Shown here piece by piece: positions 1-8,349 of a stretch of 64,000 nucleotides of DNA. The notes beneath the pieces were generated by a model that was given only the letters and a program-made list of their open reading frames with translations, had not been told where the DNA came from and made no database searches. The position numbers and the translations under genes were made by a program. The DNA lies in NCBI GenBank assembly GCA_964484065.1, contig CAZAEW010000008.1:1-64000 (forward strand), read 5' to 3'. How positions within the stretch are numbered: the first letter of the stretch is position 1; every line of letters starts with the position of its first letter. This DNA is from JAEVLT01 sp964484065. GTDB taxonomy: Bacteria; Bacillota; Bacilli; Bacillales; Cytobacillaceae.

Positions 1-38
1 GGTAACCACTTTATCCTATGATGAGGTAGACCCAAGTT

Positions 39-72
39 AAAAAAACTGTCTAATTGTTTAGACAGTTTTTTT
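39..72 (+). terminator. Rho-independent terminator
   Basis: An inverted repeat (aaaaaactgtct / agacagtttttt) with a T-rich 3' side ends a gene lying to the left of the window. It is separated from the next gene by about 70 bases. Confidence 0.8.
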
Positions 73-143
73 ATATTTGAAGGTAAATAGATGAAAAATC
101 TCTGTTATAATAAAAGGAGTCAACAGGGGAAAGGAGCAATGCA

Positions 144-1061
144 ATGTCTGAAAGAATAGAACGGGCAGAAATGAGTCATCAGCAAATATCAATGGCAAAA
201 ACACAGCATAAAAAGCTTTCAAAGCGGAAACTCTTTAAGAGAATTCTTTTAATAACACTTGGCGCAGGACTAATGGGGACTGGCCTTGAAATTTTCCTTG
301 TTCCCAATAAAGTTATTGATGGAGGCATTACCGGGATATCGATTATTCTGTCCTACATAACGGGGTGGAAATTGGGATTTTTCATTTTTTTACTTAACAT
401 TCCCTTCTTTTTTCTAGGATATAAACAAATTGGAAAAACCTTCGCTTTATCTACTCTTTATGGCATACTCATTCTCTCCCTTTCCACATCCTTACTGCAT
501 TCGGTACCCGCTTTTACAAATGATATACTTCTTGCTTCTGTTTTCGGAGGAATCATCCTCGGAATTGGAGTTGGAATCGTTATTCGGTACGGAGGCTCAC
601 TTGATGGGACAGAAATTCTGGCGATTCTTTTCAACAATAAGCTGCCATTTTCAGTTGGCGAAATTATCATGTTTTTTAATTTATTTATTCTTGGCAGTGC
701 AGGCTTTGTTTTTACTTGGGATCGGGCCATGTATTCAATGATCGCTTATTTTGTTGCATATAAAACAATAGATATTACGATAACGGGTCTTGATGAATCT
801 AAATCTGTCTGGATCATAAGTGAGAGTGCAAATGATATTGGTGAGGCGATTATGGACCGGCTGGGAAGAGGCGTTACCTATATTAACGGGGAAGGTGCTT
901 ATTCCGGCGATATCAAGAAAGTTATTTTTTGCGTGATAAACAGGCTTGAGGAAGCTAAACTTAAAGAAATTGTAACGGATTTTGATGAACATGCTTTTTT
1001 AGCCGTTGCCGATATTGCTGAAGTCCGCGGAGGTCGCTTTAAGAAAAGGGGTATTCACTAA
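144..1061 (+). CDS. YitT family membrane protein
   Basis: This is an integral membrane protein of the YitT (DUF161) family, with a C-terminal DUF2179 domain. The 305 residues show a basic cytoplasmic N-terminus of about 30 residues, then several hydrophobic segments from about residue 32 to 205. A soluble C-terminal domain of about 80 residues follows and includes VTYINGEGAYSGD, typical of DUF2179. Family length is usually 280-300 aa. Biochemical function is unknown for most members. The ATG at 144 follows AAGGAG by 7 bases; the ATG at 139 runs into a stop at once. It appears to be a single-gene unit between two terminators. Confidence 0.9.
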   Translation: MSERIERAEMSHQQISMAKTQHKKLSKRKLFKRILLITLGAGLMGTGLEIFLVPNKVIDGGITGISIILSYITGWKLGFFIFLLNIPFFFLGYKQIGKTFALSTLYGILILSLSTSLLHSVPAFTNDILLASVFGGIILGIGVGIVIRYGGSLDGTEILAILFNNKLPFSVGEIIMFFNLFILGSAGFVFTWDRAMYSMIAYFVAYKTIDITITGLDESKSVWIISESANDIGEAIMDRLGRGVTYINGEGAYSGDIKKVIFCVINRLEEAKLKEIVTDFDEHAFLAVADIAEVRGGRFKKRGIH

Positions 1062-1227
1062 AAAAGAACTGATATCATTTTCTGTCGTTTGACGTAGAAA
1101 AATCAAGATAAAAAAATCAAGTTTTGTCAAGGTTTGCGCTTGCCTAGGAAATAATTTTATTCTATTTCCCCATAAATCATTACTTATCAATATGAAATAT
1201 TCCCTATGTAAAGGATAAAAAGCCTTA

Positions 1228-1262
1228 AAAGATGGCAGCGGATAACTGCCATCTTTTTTAAA
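1228..1262. terminator. Bidirectional terminator
   Basis: The arms AAAAGATGGCAG and CTGCCATCTTTT are flanked by A and T runs, so the hairpin can serve both the YitT gene and the convergent csgA gene. Confidence 0.85.
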
Positions 1263-1509
1263 TTAATAGTTCATACACTTCATTTAATTGCCTTGCTCTA
1301 AGTTGGTCTTTTTCCCGTTTAGCGTAGCTTATCTCTTTAGGCAGTATTTGATTTAAAAAATTAATTTCATGGCTGCTTAATTGCTGAACAAAGGCCTCTT
1401 CAGAAGGATAATCTCCTTCAGTCAGTTTTCGATATAAGTGCTTTCCCTGGGAATGATCGCTAACATAATTGGACAAAGTTTCACGGAGATATCCAAGTGT
1501 TTTATCCAT
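1258..1509 (-). CDS. csgA: Sigma-G-dependent sporulation protein CsgA
   Basis: This 83-residue acidic and basic mixed protein has the pattern LGYLRETLSNY at its N-terminus, FLNQILPKEISYAK in the middle and QLNEVYELL at its end. As I recall it, this matches CsgA, a small acid-soluble spore protein made in the forespore under sigma-G. Its length equals the B. subtilis protein. There is no signal peptide or membrane segment. It is a single gene that converges on the YitT gene. The assignment rests on remembered sequence similarity and was not checked by a search. Confidence 0.75.
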   Translation of the reverse strand: MDKTLGYLRETLSNYVSDHSQGKHLYRKLTEGDYPSEEAFVQQLSSHEINFLNQILPKEISYAKREKDQLRARQLNEVYELLI

Positions 1510-1607
1510 TTTTTCACCGTCCCGAATAAGTTGTAATCAGAAATTATTTTTTGCTAAATGGGCAAAAAAATTCTGTAATTTAATGACAATCCTTGTGGGA
1601 GGCTGGA

Positions 1608-2321
1608 TTACCTTTTTGTACAAGTAATGATTCTGTAACTTAAAGACTCTTGGTACTGGATAATAATTTCTGCATGATGGTTGAGAATATCAAATAGTTC
1701 GGGAACGAAATTGCTTGAAAAATTAAATTCAGGCATTTCTTTATAATCGATTAGTGATTTTTTTTCCTTTTTAATTTCAATATCTTCAAAGCCTGCTTCT
1801 TCTAATAAGTTCCGCCAACCCTCTTCATAAAGCAAACTGTCCAGCGCATAAAAATCCTTAATTTCTTTTTCTTCTTCTATTCCAATTGGGGTATTAATTG
1901 TCATCTCATTTCCAATTAATCGTCCACCGCTTTTAAGTACCCTGAACAACTCTGAAAGAGCTTTTCGCTTATCCACAAAAGCTAGCACGGATTCCGAAAG
2001 GACAAGGTCAAAAATCTCATCTTTTAAAGGGATTTCTTCCAATGAAGCATGAATTAATTGAATGGGCAGCTGCTGTGATAAGAAACGGTCATTCGCTTTT
2101 TTTAGCATCACTGGATTAATATCCAAACCGATAATGTTCGCACCATATTGTTTATAAAGATAAGCGGCCGTTTGTCCTGTACCGCATCCTGCATCAAGAA
2201 TTTGGGACGTTTTTGTTATATTTTCTGATGACAATAATTCCTTTGTTAATTGGATTCCTCCCGGATGAGCTCCTCCAATTCCAAATTGAGCGAGCAAATC
2301 AAAATAAGTATAGCTTCCCAT
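1608..2321 (-). CDS. Class I SAM-dependent methyltransferase
   Basis: The protein has the SAM-binding motif I ILDAGCGTGQ at residues 41-50. It also has an acidic residue after strand 2 (GLDIN) and a motif IV-like region (FDLVLSESVLAFV), as expected for a Rossmann-type methyltransferase of the Methyltransf_11/25 type. The 237 aa length is normal. The substrate cannot be read from the sequence; a small molecule or a quinone-type precursor is as likely as anything else. An AGGGGGT ribosome binding site precedes the ATG. It stands alone, divergent from the SGNH esterase. Confidence 0.85.
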   Translation of the reverse strand: MGSYTYFDLLAQFGIGGAHPGGIQLTKELLSSENITKTSQILDAGCGTGQTAAYLYKQYGANIIGLDINPVMLKKANDRFLSQQLPIQLIHASLEEIPLKDEIFDLVLSESVLAFVDKRKALSELFRVLKSGGRLIGNEMTINTPIGIEEEKEIKDFYALDSLLYEEGWRNLLEEAGFEDIEIKKEKKSLIDYKEMPEFNFSSNFVPELFDILNHHAEIIIQYQESLSYRIITCTKR

Positions 2322-2437
2322 AGGCCCAGTACCCCCTTTTCTTTTAGCATCATATGATGATAAAAGCAGTTTGGTTCATTGGATGCAGTGTATAAGGATA
2401 TTTCAATACACTTGCCATTTAAGGAGAGTGGGGCGTA

Positions 2438-3091
2438 ATGAATTATTTGTATGTCGCATTAGGTGATTCGTTAACAGCAGGCATAGGTGCCAATCTTTTT
2501 TCACCTGGGTTTGTTCAGAGGTTTCAGAGAATGGCAGAAGCCGAACTTCACACCCAAATATTTGTTCAAGTTTTTACGCATTCCGGGTATTTATCAAGAG
2601 ATATTTTAAAAATGCTTGAAGATGAATTCGTAAGGGGGAGGATGAAAGAGGCAGACATCATTACAATAACAGCAGGGGGAAATGATTTGATCAGCGCTGC
2701 GAGGCAATATGAAGAAGACCGAAATGAGAAGGATTTTAGCTTTGCATTAAACCAATGTATGGAAAACTATCGGAAAATCCTGTATGCAGTCAAACAATTA
2801 AAGGAAAAAAGTTCTCCACCCTTTATTTTGCGTGTTATCGACCTTTATAATCCTTTTCCTGAAAATGTACTTGCCAATAAATGGATAAACAAATTTAATC
2901 TCCAGCTTAAAAATCTGGCCAAGGAGCCTAATATTTCAGTTGCTGAAATTGACAGCATCTTTAAAGGACATGAAAAAGAGTATCTATCCATTGACAGAAT
3001 TCATCCAAACGATCGAGGATACCAAAAAATTGCAGAAAGCCTTAACCGTTTAGGATATGATGGTCTCGAAGTTGATGTAGAAGAAGAATAA
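2438..3091 (+). CDS. SGNH/GDSL-family esterase or lipase
   Basis: Block I is ALGDSLTAGIG at residues 7-17, with the nucleophile Ser in GDSL. Block III is TAGGNDL, and block V is DRIHPNDRGY with the catalytic Asp and His near residues 184-187. All catalytic blocks of the SGNH hydrolase superfamily are therefore present in 217 aa. No signal peptide is visible, so it is probably cytoplasmic, like several Bacillus GDSL proteins of the YpmR type. The substrate is unknown. AAGGAG precedes the ATG by about ten bases. Confidence 0.85.
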   Translation: MNYLYVALGDSLTAGIGANLFSPGFVQRFQRMAEAELHTQIFVQVFTHSGYLSRDILKMLEDEFVRGRMKEADIITITAGGNDLISAARQYEEDRNEKDFSFALNQCMENYRKILYAVKQLKEKSSPPFILRVIDLYNPFPENVLANKWINKFNLQLKNLAKEPNISVAEIDSIFKGHEKEYLSIDRIHPNDRGYQKIAESLNRLGYDGLEVDVEEE

Positions 3092-3252
3092 GCAGTACAA
3101 TTTTTGAATTATTTGTAAAACCATAATAATATTATGTAAACTAAATATCCAATTATGGCTAATCAAGGTTTCTCCACATAATCTCCTGAAGAATGAGAAA
3201 ATTATTGATGAGGAATACGATTAATCCTCGATTCAATTAAGAAGGAGTGCAA

Positions 3253-3552
3253 ATGATGAATCTATTCTCGTTGCTTAACAAAAGACAGCCATTAATGAAG
3301 ATGTTTAGAAGAAAGCAAAACAATAATAGAGGCGTAATGTGGGCTTCTTTATTAAGTCTAGCCGTTAGTGCAGCTGCCTATGTTTTAAGCAGAGGACAAA
3401 AGCAGACTAATGAAGGAAGTACGTCCAAGACTTCTCCATTGCAAAACATTGTAAGCAACCTTGCTCCGAAAAACAATATCTCTCTCATGAATGATGCGGC
3501 ATTGACAGAGTATTCTGAGGAATTGATATCCAAAGCAATTCAAAATAAATAG
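3253..3552 (+). CDS. Small hypothetical membrane-associated protein
   Basis: About 100 residues: a basic N-terminus (KMFRRKQNNNRG), one hydrophobic stretch (WASLLSLAVSAAAYVLS) and a polar tail rich in Ser, Asn and Lys. The frame could open with a GTG at 3247, but AAGGAG lies at 3242-3247 directly over it. The ATG at 3253, or the next one at 3256, is therefore the better start. I do not recognise the family. A terminator follows directly, so this is a single-gene transcript. Confidence 0.65.
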   Translation: MMNLFSLLNKRQPLMKMFRRKQNNNRGVMWASLLSLAVSAAAYVLSRGQKQTNEGSTSKTSPLQNIVSNLAPKNNISLMNDAALTEYSEELISKAIQNK

Positions 3553-3556
3553 GTGA

Positions 3557-3588
3557 AAAAGTCCGCTTCATTGGCGGGCTTTTTCAGC
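3557..3588 (+). terminator. Rho-independent terminator
   Basis: The arms AAAAAGTCCGC and GCGGGCTTTTT surround a short loop with a T run. It ends the 3253 gene. Confidence 0.85.
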
Positions 3589-3597
3589 CTTACAATC

Positions 3598-4476
3598 TTA
3601 CCATAAAAATGGGACTTTCTTAGGCGTATATTCAATTACATCTGAAGAAAACAGCTTTATAACCAATTTATTCCCAACTGTTTTGGCCTGAATAAGAATA
3701 GGCTGATTATATTTATTTTTAAAAGTAAAATCAGGACCATACCAGCTTACCGTGGCATCTCTCCCAGAAGGTATATAGGGGACTTTCCGACTGTGGGAAT
3801 AGCGTTCGATCACCTGGAGCCCGGCATTATCTACCGCATTAAACAAGGTAGAAGAAACCTGGCAAATTCCTCCGCCAATATCTTCAGACAATTCACCTTT
3901 AATAATAACAGGGGCCTTTAAATAACCCTTTCCGGCCGTTCTTTTTCCAACGACTCTGTTAAAAGAAAAAATTTCTCCGGGAAAGATGACATAATTATTA
4001 ATTGCATTTGTGGCGAGACGAATATTATTTGTACGCTCTTTATTCCCGGCATTAAAAGTAGTGATGTACCTGCCAATCCGTTTACTGCGAATATGACCCA
4101 GCAATTCACTGTCCACTTTCGGATAAATGGTTAATAAAGGGGTTTCAATCGTTAAAGGACCTTTATTGTAATAAAAAGAATAAAATTGATTCGTAAAAAC
4201 GCGCCGAAAAATACGGCACCCTGTTTGTTCAGGAATAATGTTTCCATGCTTATCAAGGGCTGCATTTTTAGGTTCTTTCGTCACTAACGAATCGAGCCGA
4301 TTTAAAAATTCATTGTATTTATTAGAATCAAGTAAGGGCAAATCTGGTACTGGCAATACAAAATCTGCCCGGTTAACTATAGAGATCGGCTGTCCCTTAC
4401 TGGTAATTGTGCAATTGTTAGGCAGATTTGCTTGCGGTATAAATAAAAAAGCCCCAAGTATCAAAGAAACGATCAT
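3598..4476 (-). CDS. VanW family protein
   Basis: The C-terminal two thirds carry the VanW domain (PF04294): FPGEIFSFNRVVG, then GGGICQVSSTLFNA, then ERYSHSRKVPYIPSGRDATVSW. An N-terminal hydrophobic segment (about residues 2-15) suggests export or membrane anchoring. VanW was named from a vancomycin resistance cluster, but its activity is not established; homologues in spore formers are thought to act at the cell wall. At 292 aa the protein is shorter than forms with added YoaR or G5 domains. GGGAGG precedes the ATG. Confidence 0.88.
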   Translation of the reverse strand: MIVSLILGAFLFIPQANLPNNCTITSKGQPISIVNRADFVLPVPDLPLLDSNKYNEFLNRLDSLVTKEPKNAALDKHGNIIPEQTGCRIFRRVFTNQFYSFYYNKGPLTIETPLLTIYPKVDSELLGHIRSKRIGRYITTFNAGNKERTNNIRLATNAINNYVIFPGEIFSFNRVVGKRTAGKGYLKAPVIIKGELSEDIGGGICQVSSTLFNAVDNAGLQVIERYSHSRKVPYIPSGRDATVSWYGPDFTFKNKYNQPILIQAKTVGNKLVIKLFSSDVIEYTPKKVPFLW

Positions 4477-4667
4477 TACTTGATATGCCTCCCAATCATT
4501 TTTGTAAATAAGCGGAACTCCTTTTATATCATTTGAAATTCTGGCAGAATTTATTGAAAATCCCCATAAAAAAATAAAATAAATTTATCGTAGGGAATGA
4601 TCATTTTCATCTTAATTTTAAATGAATTGTGTTATAAAATAAGGAATAGCAGCTTGTGTCTTACTGT

Positions 4668-4701
4668 TAGCAACTGCTAGCATTATACTATCCAATTGCT
4701 A
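4668..4701. promoter_or_regulatory. Inverted repeat before the 4714 gene
   Basis: TAGCAA at 4668-4673 and TTGCTA at 4696-4701 form an inverted repeat, and GCTAG also recurs directly at 4676 and 4698. It lies just before the ribosome binding site of a small ribbon-helix-helix-like protein, so an autoregulatory operator is possible. This is inference only. Confidence 0.3.
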
Positions 4702-4713
4702 GGAGAGATTTAC

Positions 4714-4902
4714 ATGGAGGAAAATGACAGAATTCAATTAAACGTAAGAGTATCTAAGAAAACGGCAAAAATGTTGGATGAGATAGTTAACTATTATCAA
4801 CAGAATTTAAAGCTTGGGAGAATTTATAAAGGCGATGTTCTAACTGATATTATTGAAAAATCGTATGAAGTGATGAATAAACAAAAAAATAGAAAATATT
4901 AA
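4714..4902 (+). CDS. Small ribbon-helix-helix-like protein
   Basis: The 62-residue protein opens with a beta-strand-like RIQLNVRVSKKTAKMLDEIV. This alternation of charged and hydrophobic residues followed by two helices resembles ribbon-helix-helix DNA-binding folds (Arc/MetJ/CopG). The start is the ATG at 4714, since AGGAGA lies at 4701-4706; the TTG at 4696 is upstream of that site. The function is unknown. The inverted repeat just upstream would suit autoregulation. Confidence 0.65.
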   Translation: MEENDRIQLNVRVSKKTAKMLDEIVNYYQQNLKLGRIYKGDVLTDIIEKSYEVMNKQKNRKY

Positions 4903-5170
4903 TTTCTAAAATAAAGAAATATTTGTCGAACTGATATGAAAGGAAAATCAAACTGATTAAGCGAAATGGATTTATAGTAATGTTACATCCTGTTGTGTCC
5001 CTTTTAAGTTTACGTATTTACCGGTTGGCATTTTTAAAAGAAATGCAGCTTCAAAAGATGGGATTGGGCTATATTACCTGCAAGTTTTCTAAAACGGGCT
5101 TGGCATAGAATCCTTCCTATTTTACGGATTTAATAAGTGCTGCTTATTAAATAATGAAAGGGAGAATAGG

Positions 5171-5911
5171 ATGAAAAATGAATATTTATTGGTGGAAAGA
5201 TCTGGTCCAGTTTTAACGTTAATCTTAAACCATTCTGACAGCTTGAATCCATTTCATCCTGACACGATTATAGGTTTAACATTTGCCATTCATCATGCAC
5301 AAAGGGATTCTGAAATAAAAGTGATCACCCTTATAGATGGAGGCCGTTGTTCATCTTCAAATGAGGTAAATACAGGATATCTAAATATTTCTCCATCAGC
5401 TCCCGGATTTGGAATGCTAAATGAATGCATTCTGGAGATGAAAAAATCACGGAAACCCATTATTGCCTCTGTCCAGGGATTTGTGGCAGATGCTGTGTTT
5501 AATTTGGCTTTTGCAAGTGACATTATTGTGGCTTCTGAGGACAGTAAATTCTCTTTAAGCATATCCGGTAACAAGGAAATCCTGAAAAAGTACGAATCAC
5601 ATTTTCAGACCAGATTAATCGGTCCCTTTCTGAAAAAGCAATTCTGCAGTATTGGTACCCCTCTTTCTGCCCTGCATTTATATCATTTAGGAGCCATTAA
5701 TTACATTGCACCATTAGATAAATTAAAAGAAGAAACCATAAAAATCGCTTTGAGGATGGCAGATACTTCAGAAAAAGCTTTTGGAATGTTAAAAAAGATG
5801 ATTGATTCTCCTTTAATTAATGCCCTTGAAGGTATCCTTGAACAAGAACGGCTTCATAACAAGCTGAAATATCTAACAAATGATCATCAGGACGGAGACT
5901 TTTGTTATTAA
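5171..5911 (+). CDS. Enoyl-CoA hydratase/isomerase (crotonase) family protein
   Basis: At 246 aa this has the length and layout of the crotonase fold. ILEMKKSRKPIIASVQGFVADAVFNLAFASDIIVASEDSKFSLS matches the usual helix-strand region of the family (shown here in parts: KPIIASVQG and FASDIIVASEDSKF). The loop that normally forms the first half of the oxyanion hole (A-GAD motif) is poorly conserved (DGGRCSSSNE). The second Gly-rich loop reads GFVADAVF rather than GxAxGGG. The reaction is therefore uncertain, and it may be a divergent or non-hydratase member. It is a single gene with its own terminator. Confidence 0.75.
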   Translation: MKNEYLLVERSGPVLTLILNHSDSLNPFHPDTIIGLTFAIHHAQRDSEIKVITLIDGGRCSSSNEVNTGYLNISPSAPGFGMLNECILEMKKSRKPIIASVQGFVADAVFNLAFASDIIVASEDSKFSLSISGNKEILKKYESHFQTRLIGPFLKKQFCSIGTPLSALHLYHLGAINYIAPLDKLKEETIKIALRMADTSEKAFGMLKKMIDSPLINALEGILEQERLHNKLKYLTNDHQDGDFCY

Positions 5912-5940
5912 ATGAAACAGAAAAATGGAAAAAGTTTAGG

Positions 5941-5972
5941 GACTTGAAGGTGAAATATTCAAGTCTTTTTTC
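5941..5972 (+). terminator. Rho-independent terminator
   Basis: GACTTGAA and TTCAAGTC arms are followed by six T residues, ending the crotonase gene. Confidence 0.85.
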
Positions 5973-5975
5973 GAT

Positions 5976-6008
5976 TATTAATAATTTATGAACAAATTAT
6001 TAATAACT
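5976..6008. promoter_or_regulatory. Three tandem 11-bp repeats before the response regulator
   Basis: Three adjacent 11-base units (TATTAATAATT, TATGAACAAAT, TATTAATAACT) lie at 5976, 5987 and 5998. The outer ones also form a perfect 13-bp inverted repeat (5975-5987 with 5994-6006). Tandem sites with 10-11 bp pitch are typical for OmpR-family regulators. Very similar units occur before htrA at 8272. Autoregulation by the adjacent regulator is inferred. Confidence 0.5.
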
Positions 6009-6099
6009 TTGGAAGAATTGTTCAGAATGTTGATATGCAAAAAAAATCGTATAAACTTAATAAAAAGAGGCGGGAATCAGCAATAGGAGATGTTTCAAA

Positions 6100-6807
6100 T
6101 TGAAAATATTAGTGATTGAAGATAATAAAAGTGTTTGTTCCATGGTCGAGATGTTTTTTGCAAAAGAAAGAATTGAGGGGGTGTTTGTTAACGACGGTAT
6201 TGAAGGATATAACCGTTTTAAAAGCAGTACGTGGGATGCCCTGATCATTGATTGGATGCTGCCAGGGATGGATGGAGTAACGATTTGCAGAAAAATACGG
6301 GAGGAAAAAAATGCTGTCCCGATTATTATGCTGACAGCAAAAGACAGCGAATCGGATCAAGTATTAGGACTTGAAATGGGCGCGGACGATTATGTTACGA
6401 AGCCGTTCAGCCCGCTTGCGCTTATGGCACGAATCAAGGCAGTTACACGCAGATTTCATAACGTAAACCAGGATGAAATGCTTGAAAAAGGGGTCATTCA
6501 ATCCGATCATCTTAAAATAAATAAGAACACCCGGGAAGTCTTTTTGGATGGGGAAGCCGTCATGAACTTGACTCCTAAAGAATTTGACCTGTTGTATTTT
6601 TTTGTTCAGCATCCAAAACAAGTTTTTTCTCGGGAACAATTGCTTGAAAGAGTATGGGGTTATCAATTTTACGGCGACGAACGAACAGTCGATGTCCATA
6701 TAAAACGGCTGCGGAAAAAGATAGAAACTTCCGGGCAACCTTTCTTCCATACTGTTTGGGGGGTGGGTTATAAGTTCGATGAAACCGTTAAAGCAGATGA
6801 AATTTAA
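6100..6807 (+). CDS. OmpR-family two-component response regulator
   Basis: Residues 1-120 form a receiver domain with the acidic pair E7/D8, phosphoacceptor D51 (ALIIDWMLPG), a conserved Thr (IIMLTAK) and Lys (YVTKPF). Residues about 135-230 form a winged-helix domain (LTPKEFDLLYFF, ERTVDVHIKRLRKKI, TVWGVGYKF). The start is TTG at 6100, placed nine bases after AGGAGA; no better in-frame ATG exists. Its 3' end overlaps the kinase gene by 29 bases, so the two are translationally coupled. The likely role is control of envelope or protein-quality stress, given the HtrA gene that follows. Confidence 0.92.
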   Translation: MKILVIEDNKSVCSMVEMFFAKERIEGVFVNDGIEGYNRFKSSTWDALIIDWMLPGMDGVTICRKIREEKNAVPIIMLTAKDSESDQVLGLEMGADDYVTKPFSPLALMARIKAVTRRFHNVNQDEMLEKGVIQSDHLKINKNTREVFLDGEAVMNLTPKEFDLLYFFVQHPKQVFSREQLLERVWGYQFYGDERTVDVHIKRLRKKIETSGQPFFHTVWGVGYKFDETVKADEI

Positions 6808-8215
6808 ATATATTTACCAGCAGTTTATCAGTCATATCAGCATCATTTTGGTTGCCTTTCTAGTGCTTAGCATCCTGTTTGCACGATATGTAGAAAACAT
6901 GGTTTATGAAAATAAAGCTGAAGAATTAATATCTTACGGGAAGGCAATTTTAAATGATTTTCAATTTAGTCCGGTAGGAAATGATCAAATCATAAACCAA
7001 TATAGCTCCGTTTTAGGAGCGAGAAGCATAAGTTTTAGTATTTTTGATAAGGATGCGAACCTTTATAGTGTGGGAAGACATGGCGGACCTGCAATTGAAT
7101 TATCGAATTCTGAGTGGAAGAAAGTGACGGAAGGGCAGACTGTTGTCGTTAACAGTGATTATAAAAGGTTTGGTCAGGAAGGAGTTACATTTGCAGCTAT
7201 ACCATATGTGACACACGGGCGTTTTATTGGCGGAATTTTATTGACATCACCAATCAGCGGGACCAGTAAGATGATTAGCCAAATCAATAGGTATTTATGG
7301 TATACAATATTGATTGCTCTGGCAGTTTCTTTTCTCTTAAGCTGGTTATTGTCAAGAATTCATGTAAATCGGATTCGGCGCCTGCGGGAGGCAACTTCTC
7401 TTGTATCTGCTGGAGATTACACCGTGAAAGTACCTTCTTCGAGATTCGATGAAATTGGAGAATTGGCCAGCGATTTTAACCACATGGTTGATAAGCTAAA
7501 CAAATCAATGGAGGAAATAGAAAGCCTTGAAAATAGAAGGCGCCAATTTATGGCGGACGTTTCCCATGAAATGCGGACACCACTGACAACCATTAGCGGA
7601 GTCATTGAAGGTTTGAAGAATAATATGATTCCAGAAGAGGATCAGGAAAGAGGGATTAACCTCGTTAGCCAGGAAGCAAAGAGGCTGATTCGTCTTGTAA
7701 ATGAAAATCTTGATTACGATAAGATCCGCTCCAACCAAATTCAACTGTTTTATGAAGAGATACAGCTCTTGGAAGTCTTGGAGATTATTCAGGAACAATT
7801 GTCTTTTCAGGCCGAAGAAAAACATAACCAAATCATCGTCGAAGTGAACCCGGATGCGATGGTTTTTGCTGATTACGACAGGCTTATTCAAATATTAATT
7901 AACATTACAAAAAATAGTATTCAATTTACATCTAATGGCATCATTTGGCTAAGAGGCACCACAAAAAACAATGAAACCATTATTGAAATTGAAGATACGG
8001 GAGTTGGAATTGACCCCGATGAAGTTGAAAATATTTGGCTTCGATTTTATAAAGCGGATATTTCAAGAACAAGCAATCCATATGGTGAATTCGGTCTGGG
8101 TCTGTCCATTGTTAAGCAGCTTGTTGTTCTCCATAATGGAGATATAAAGGTTTACAGTGAAAAAGGCAAAGGAACCAAATTTCTTATTCGTTTTAAAATG
8201 CCGTCTAAGGAGTAA
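6779..8215 (+). CDS. HAMP-domain sensor histidine kinase
   Basis: Layout: transmembrane segment at about 18-35, an extracellular domain of about 130 residues, a second transmembrane segment at about 172-192, HAMP at about 193-245, and a HisKA domain with H263 in FMADVSHEMRTPLT. An HATPase domain follows with N (NITKNSIQF), G1 (DTGVGI) and G2 (GEFGLGLSI) boxes. It is a complete class I kinase of 478 aa. It overlaps the upstream response regulator and is followed by htrA. The arrangement resembles CssRS-HtrA of B. subtilis in function, though orthology is not shown. Confidence 0.92.
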   Translation: MKPLKQMKFKYIYQQFISHISIILVAFLVLSILFARYVENMVYENKAEELISYGKAILNDFQFSPVGNDQIINQYSSVLGARSISFSIFDKDANLYSVGRHGGPAIELSNSEWKKVTEGQTVVVNSDYKRFGQEGVTFAAIPYVTHGRFIGGILLTSPISGTSKMISQINRYLWYTILIALAVSFLLSWLLSRIHVNRIRRLREATSLVSAGDYTVKVPSSRFDEIGELASDFNHMVDKLNKSMEEIESLENRRRQFMADVSHEMRTPLTTISGVIEGLKNNMIPEEDQERGINLVSQEAKRLIRLVNENLDYDKIRSNQIQLFYEEIQLLEVLEIIQEQLSFQAEEKHNQIIVEVNPDAMVFADYDRLIQILINITKNSIQFTSNGIIWLRGTTKNNETIIEIEDTGVGIDPDEVENIWLRFYKADISRTSNPYGEFGLGLSIVKQLVVLHNGDIKVYSEKGKGTKFLIRFKMPSKE

Positions 8216-8271
8216 ACCATGCTGAATGCAAACTTCTTGATTTGGAAATAATTTTGATTCTCTTTATAGTT

Positions 8272-8305
8272 TGTTAATAATTTATTAATATTTTCTCGAT
8301 ATAGT
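8272..8305 (+). promoter_or_regulatory. Candidate htrA promoter with two 11-bp repeats
   Basis: TGTTAATAATT (8272-8282) and TATTAATATTT (8283-8293) are tandem 11-base units like those at 5976-6008. They sit where a -35 box would be, with TATAGT at 8300-8305 as a possible -10. This placement suits an activator of the OmpR family. Confidence 0.5.
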
Positions 8306-8349
8306 AGAGTTAAAGAAAATAATAATCGAATAAAGGAGAAGTGAACGTG

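Noticed and set aside
4980..5108. 42-codon open frame on the plus strand before the crotonase gene
   Set aside because: No ribosome binding site and no recognisable pattern; it is likely chance, or a remnant too decayed to name.
5171..5911. Crotonase gene considered as a named fatty acid oxidation hydratase
   Set aside because: The oxyanion-hole motifs are poorly kept, so no specific reaction is assigned.
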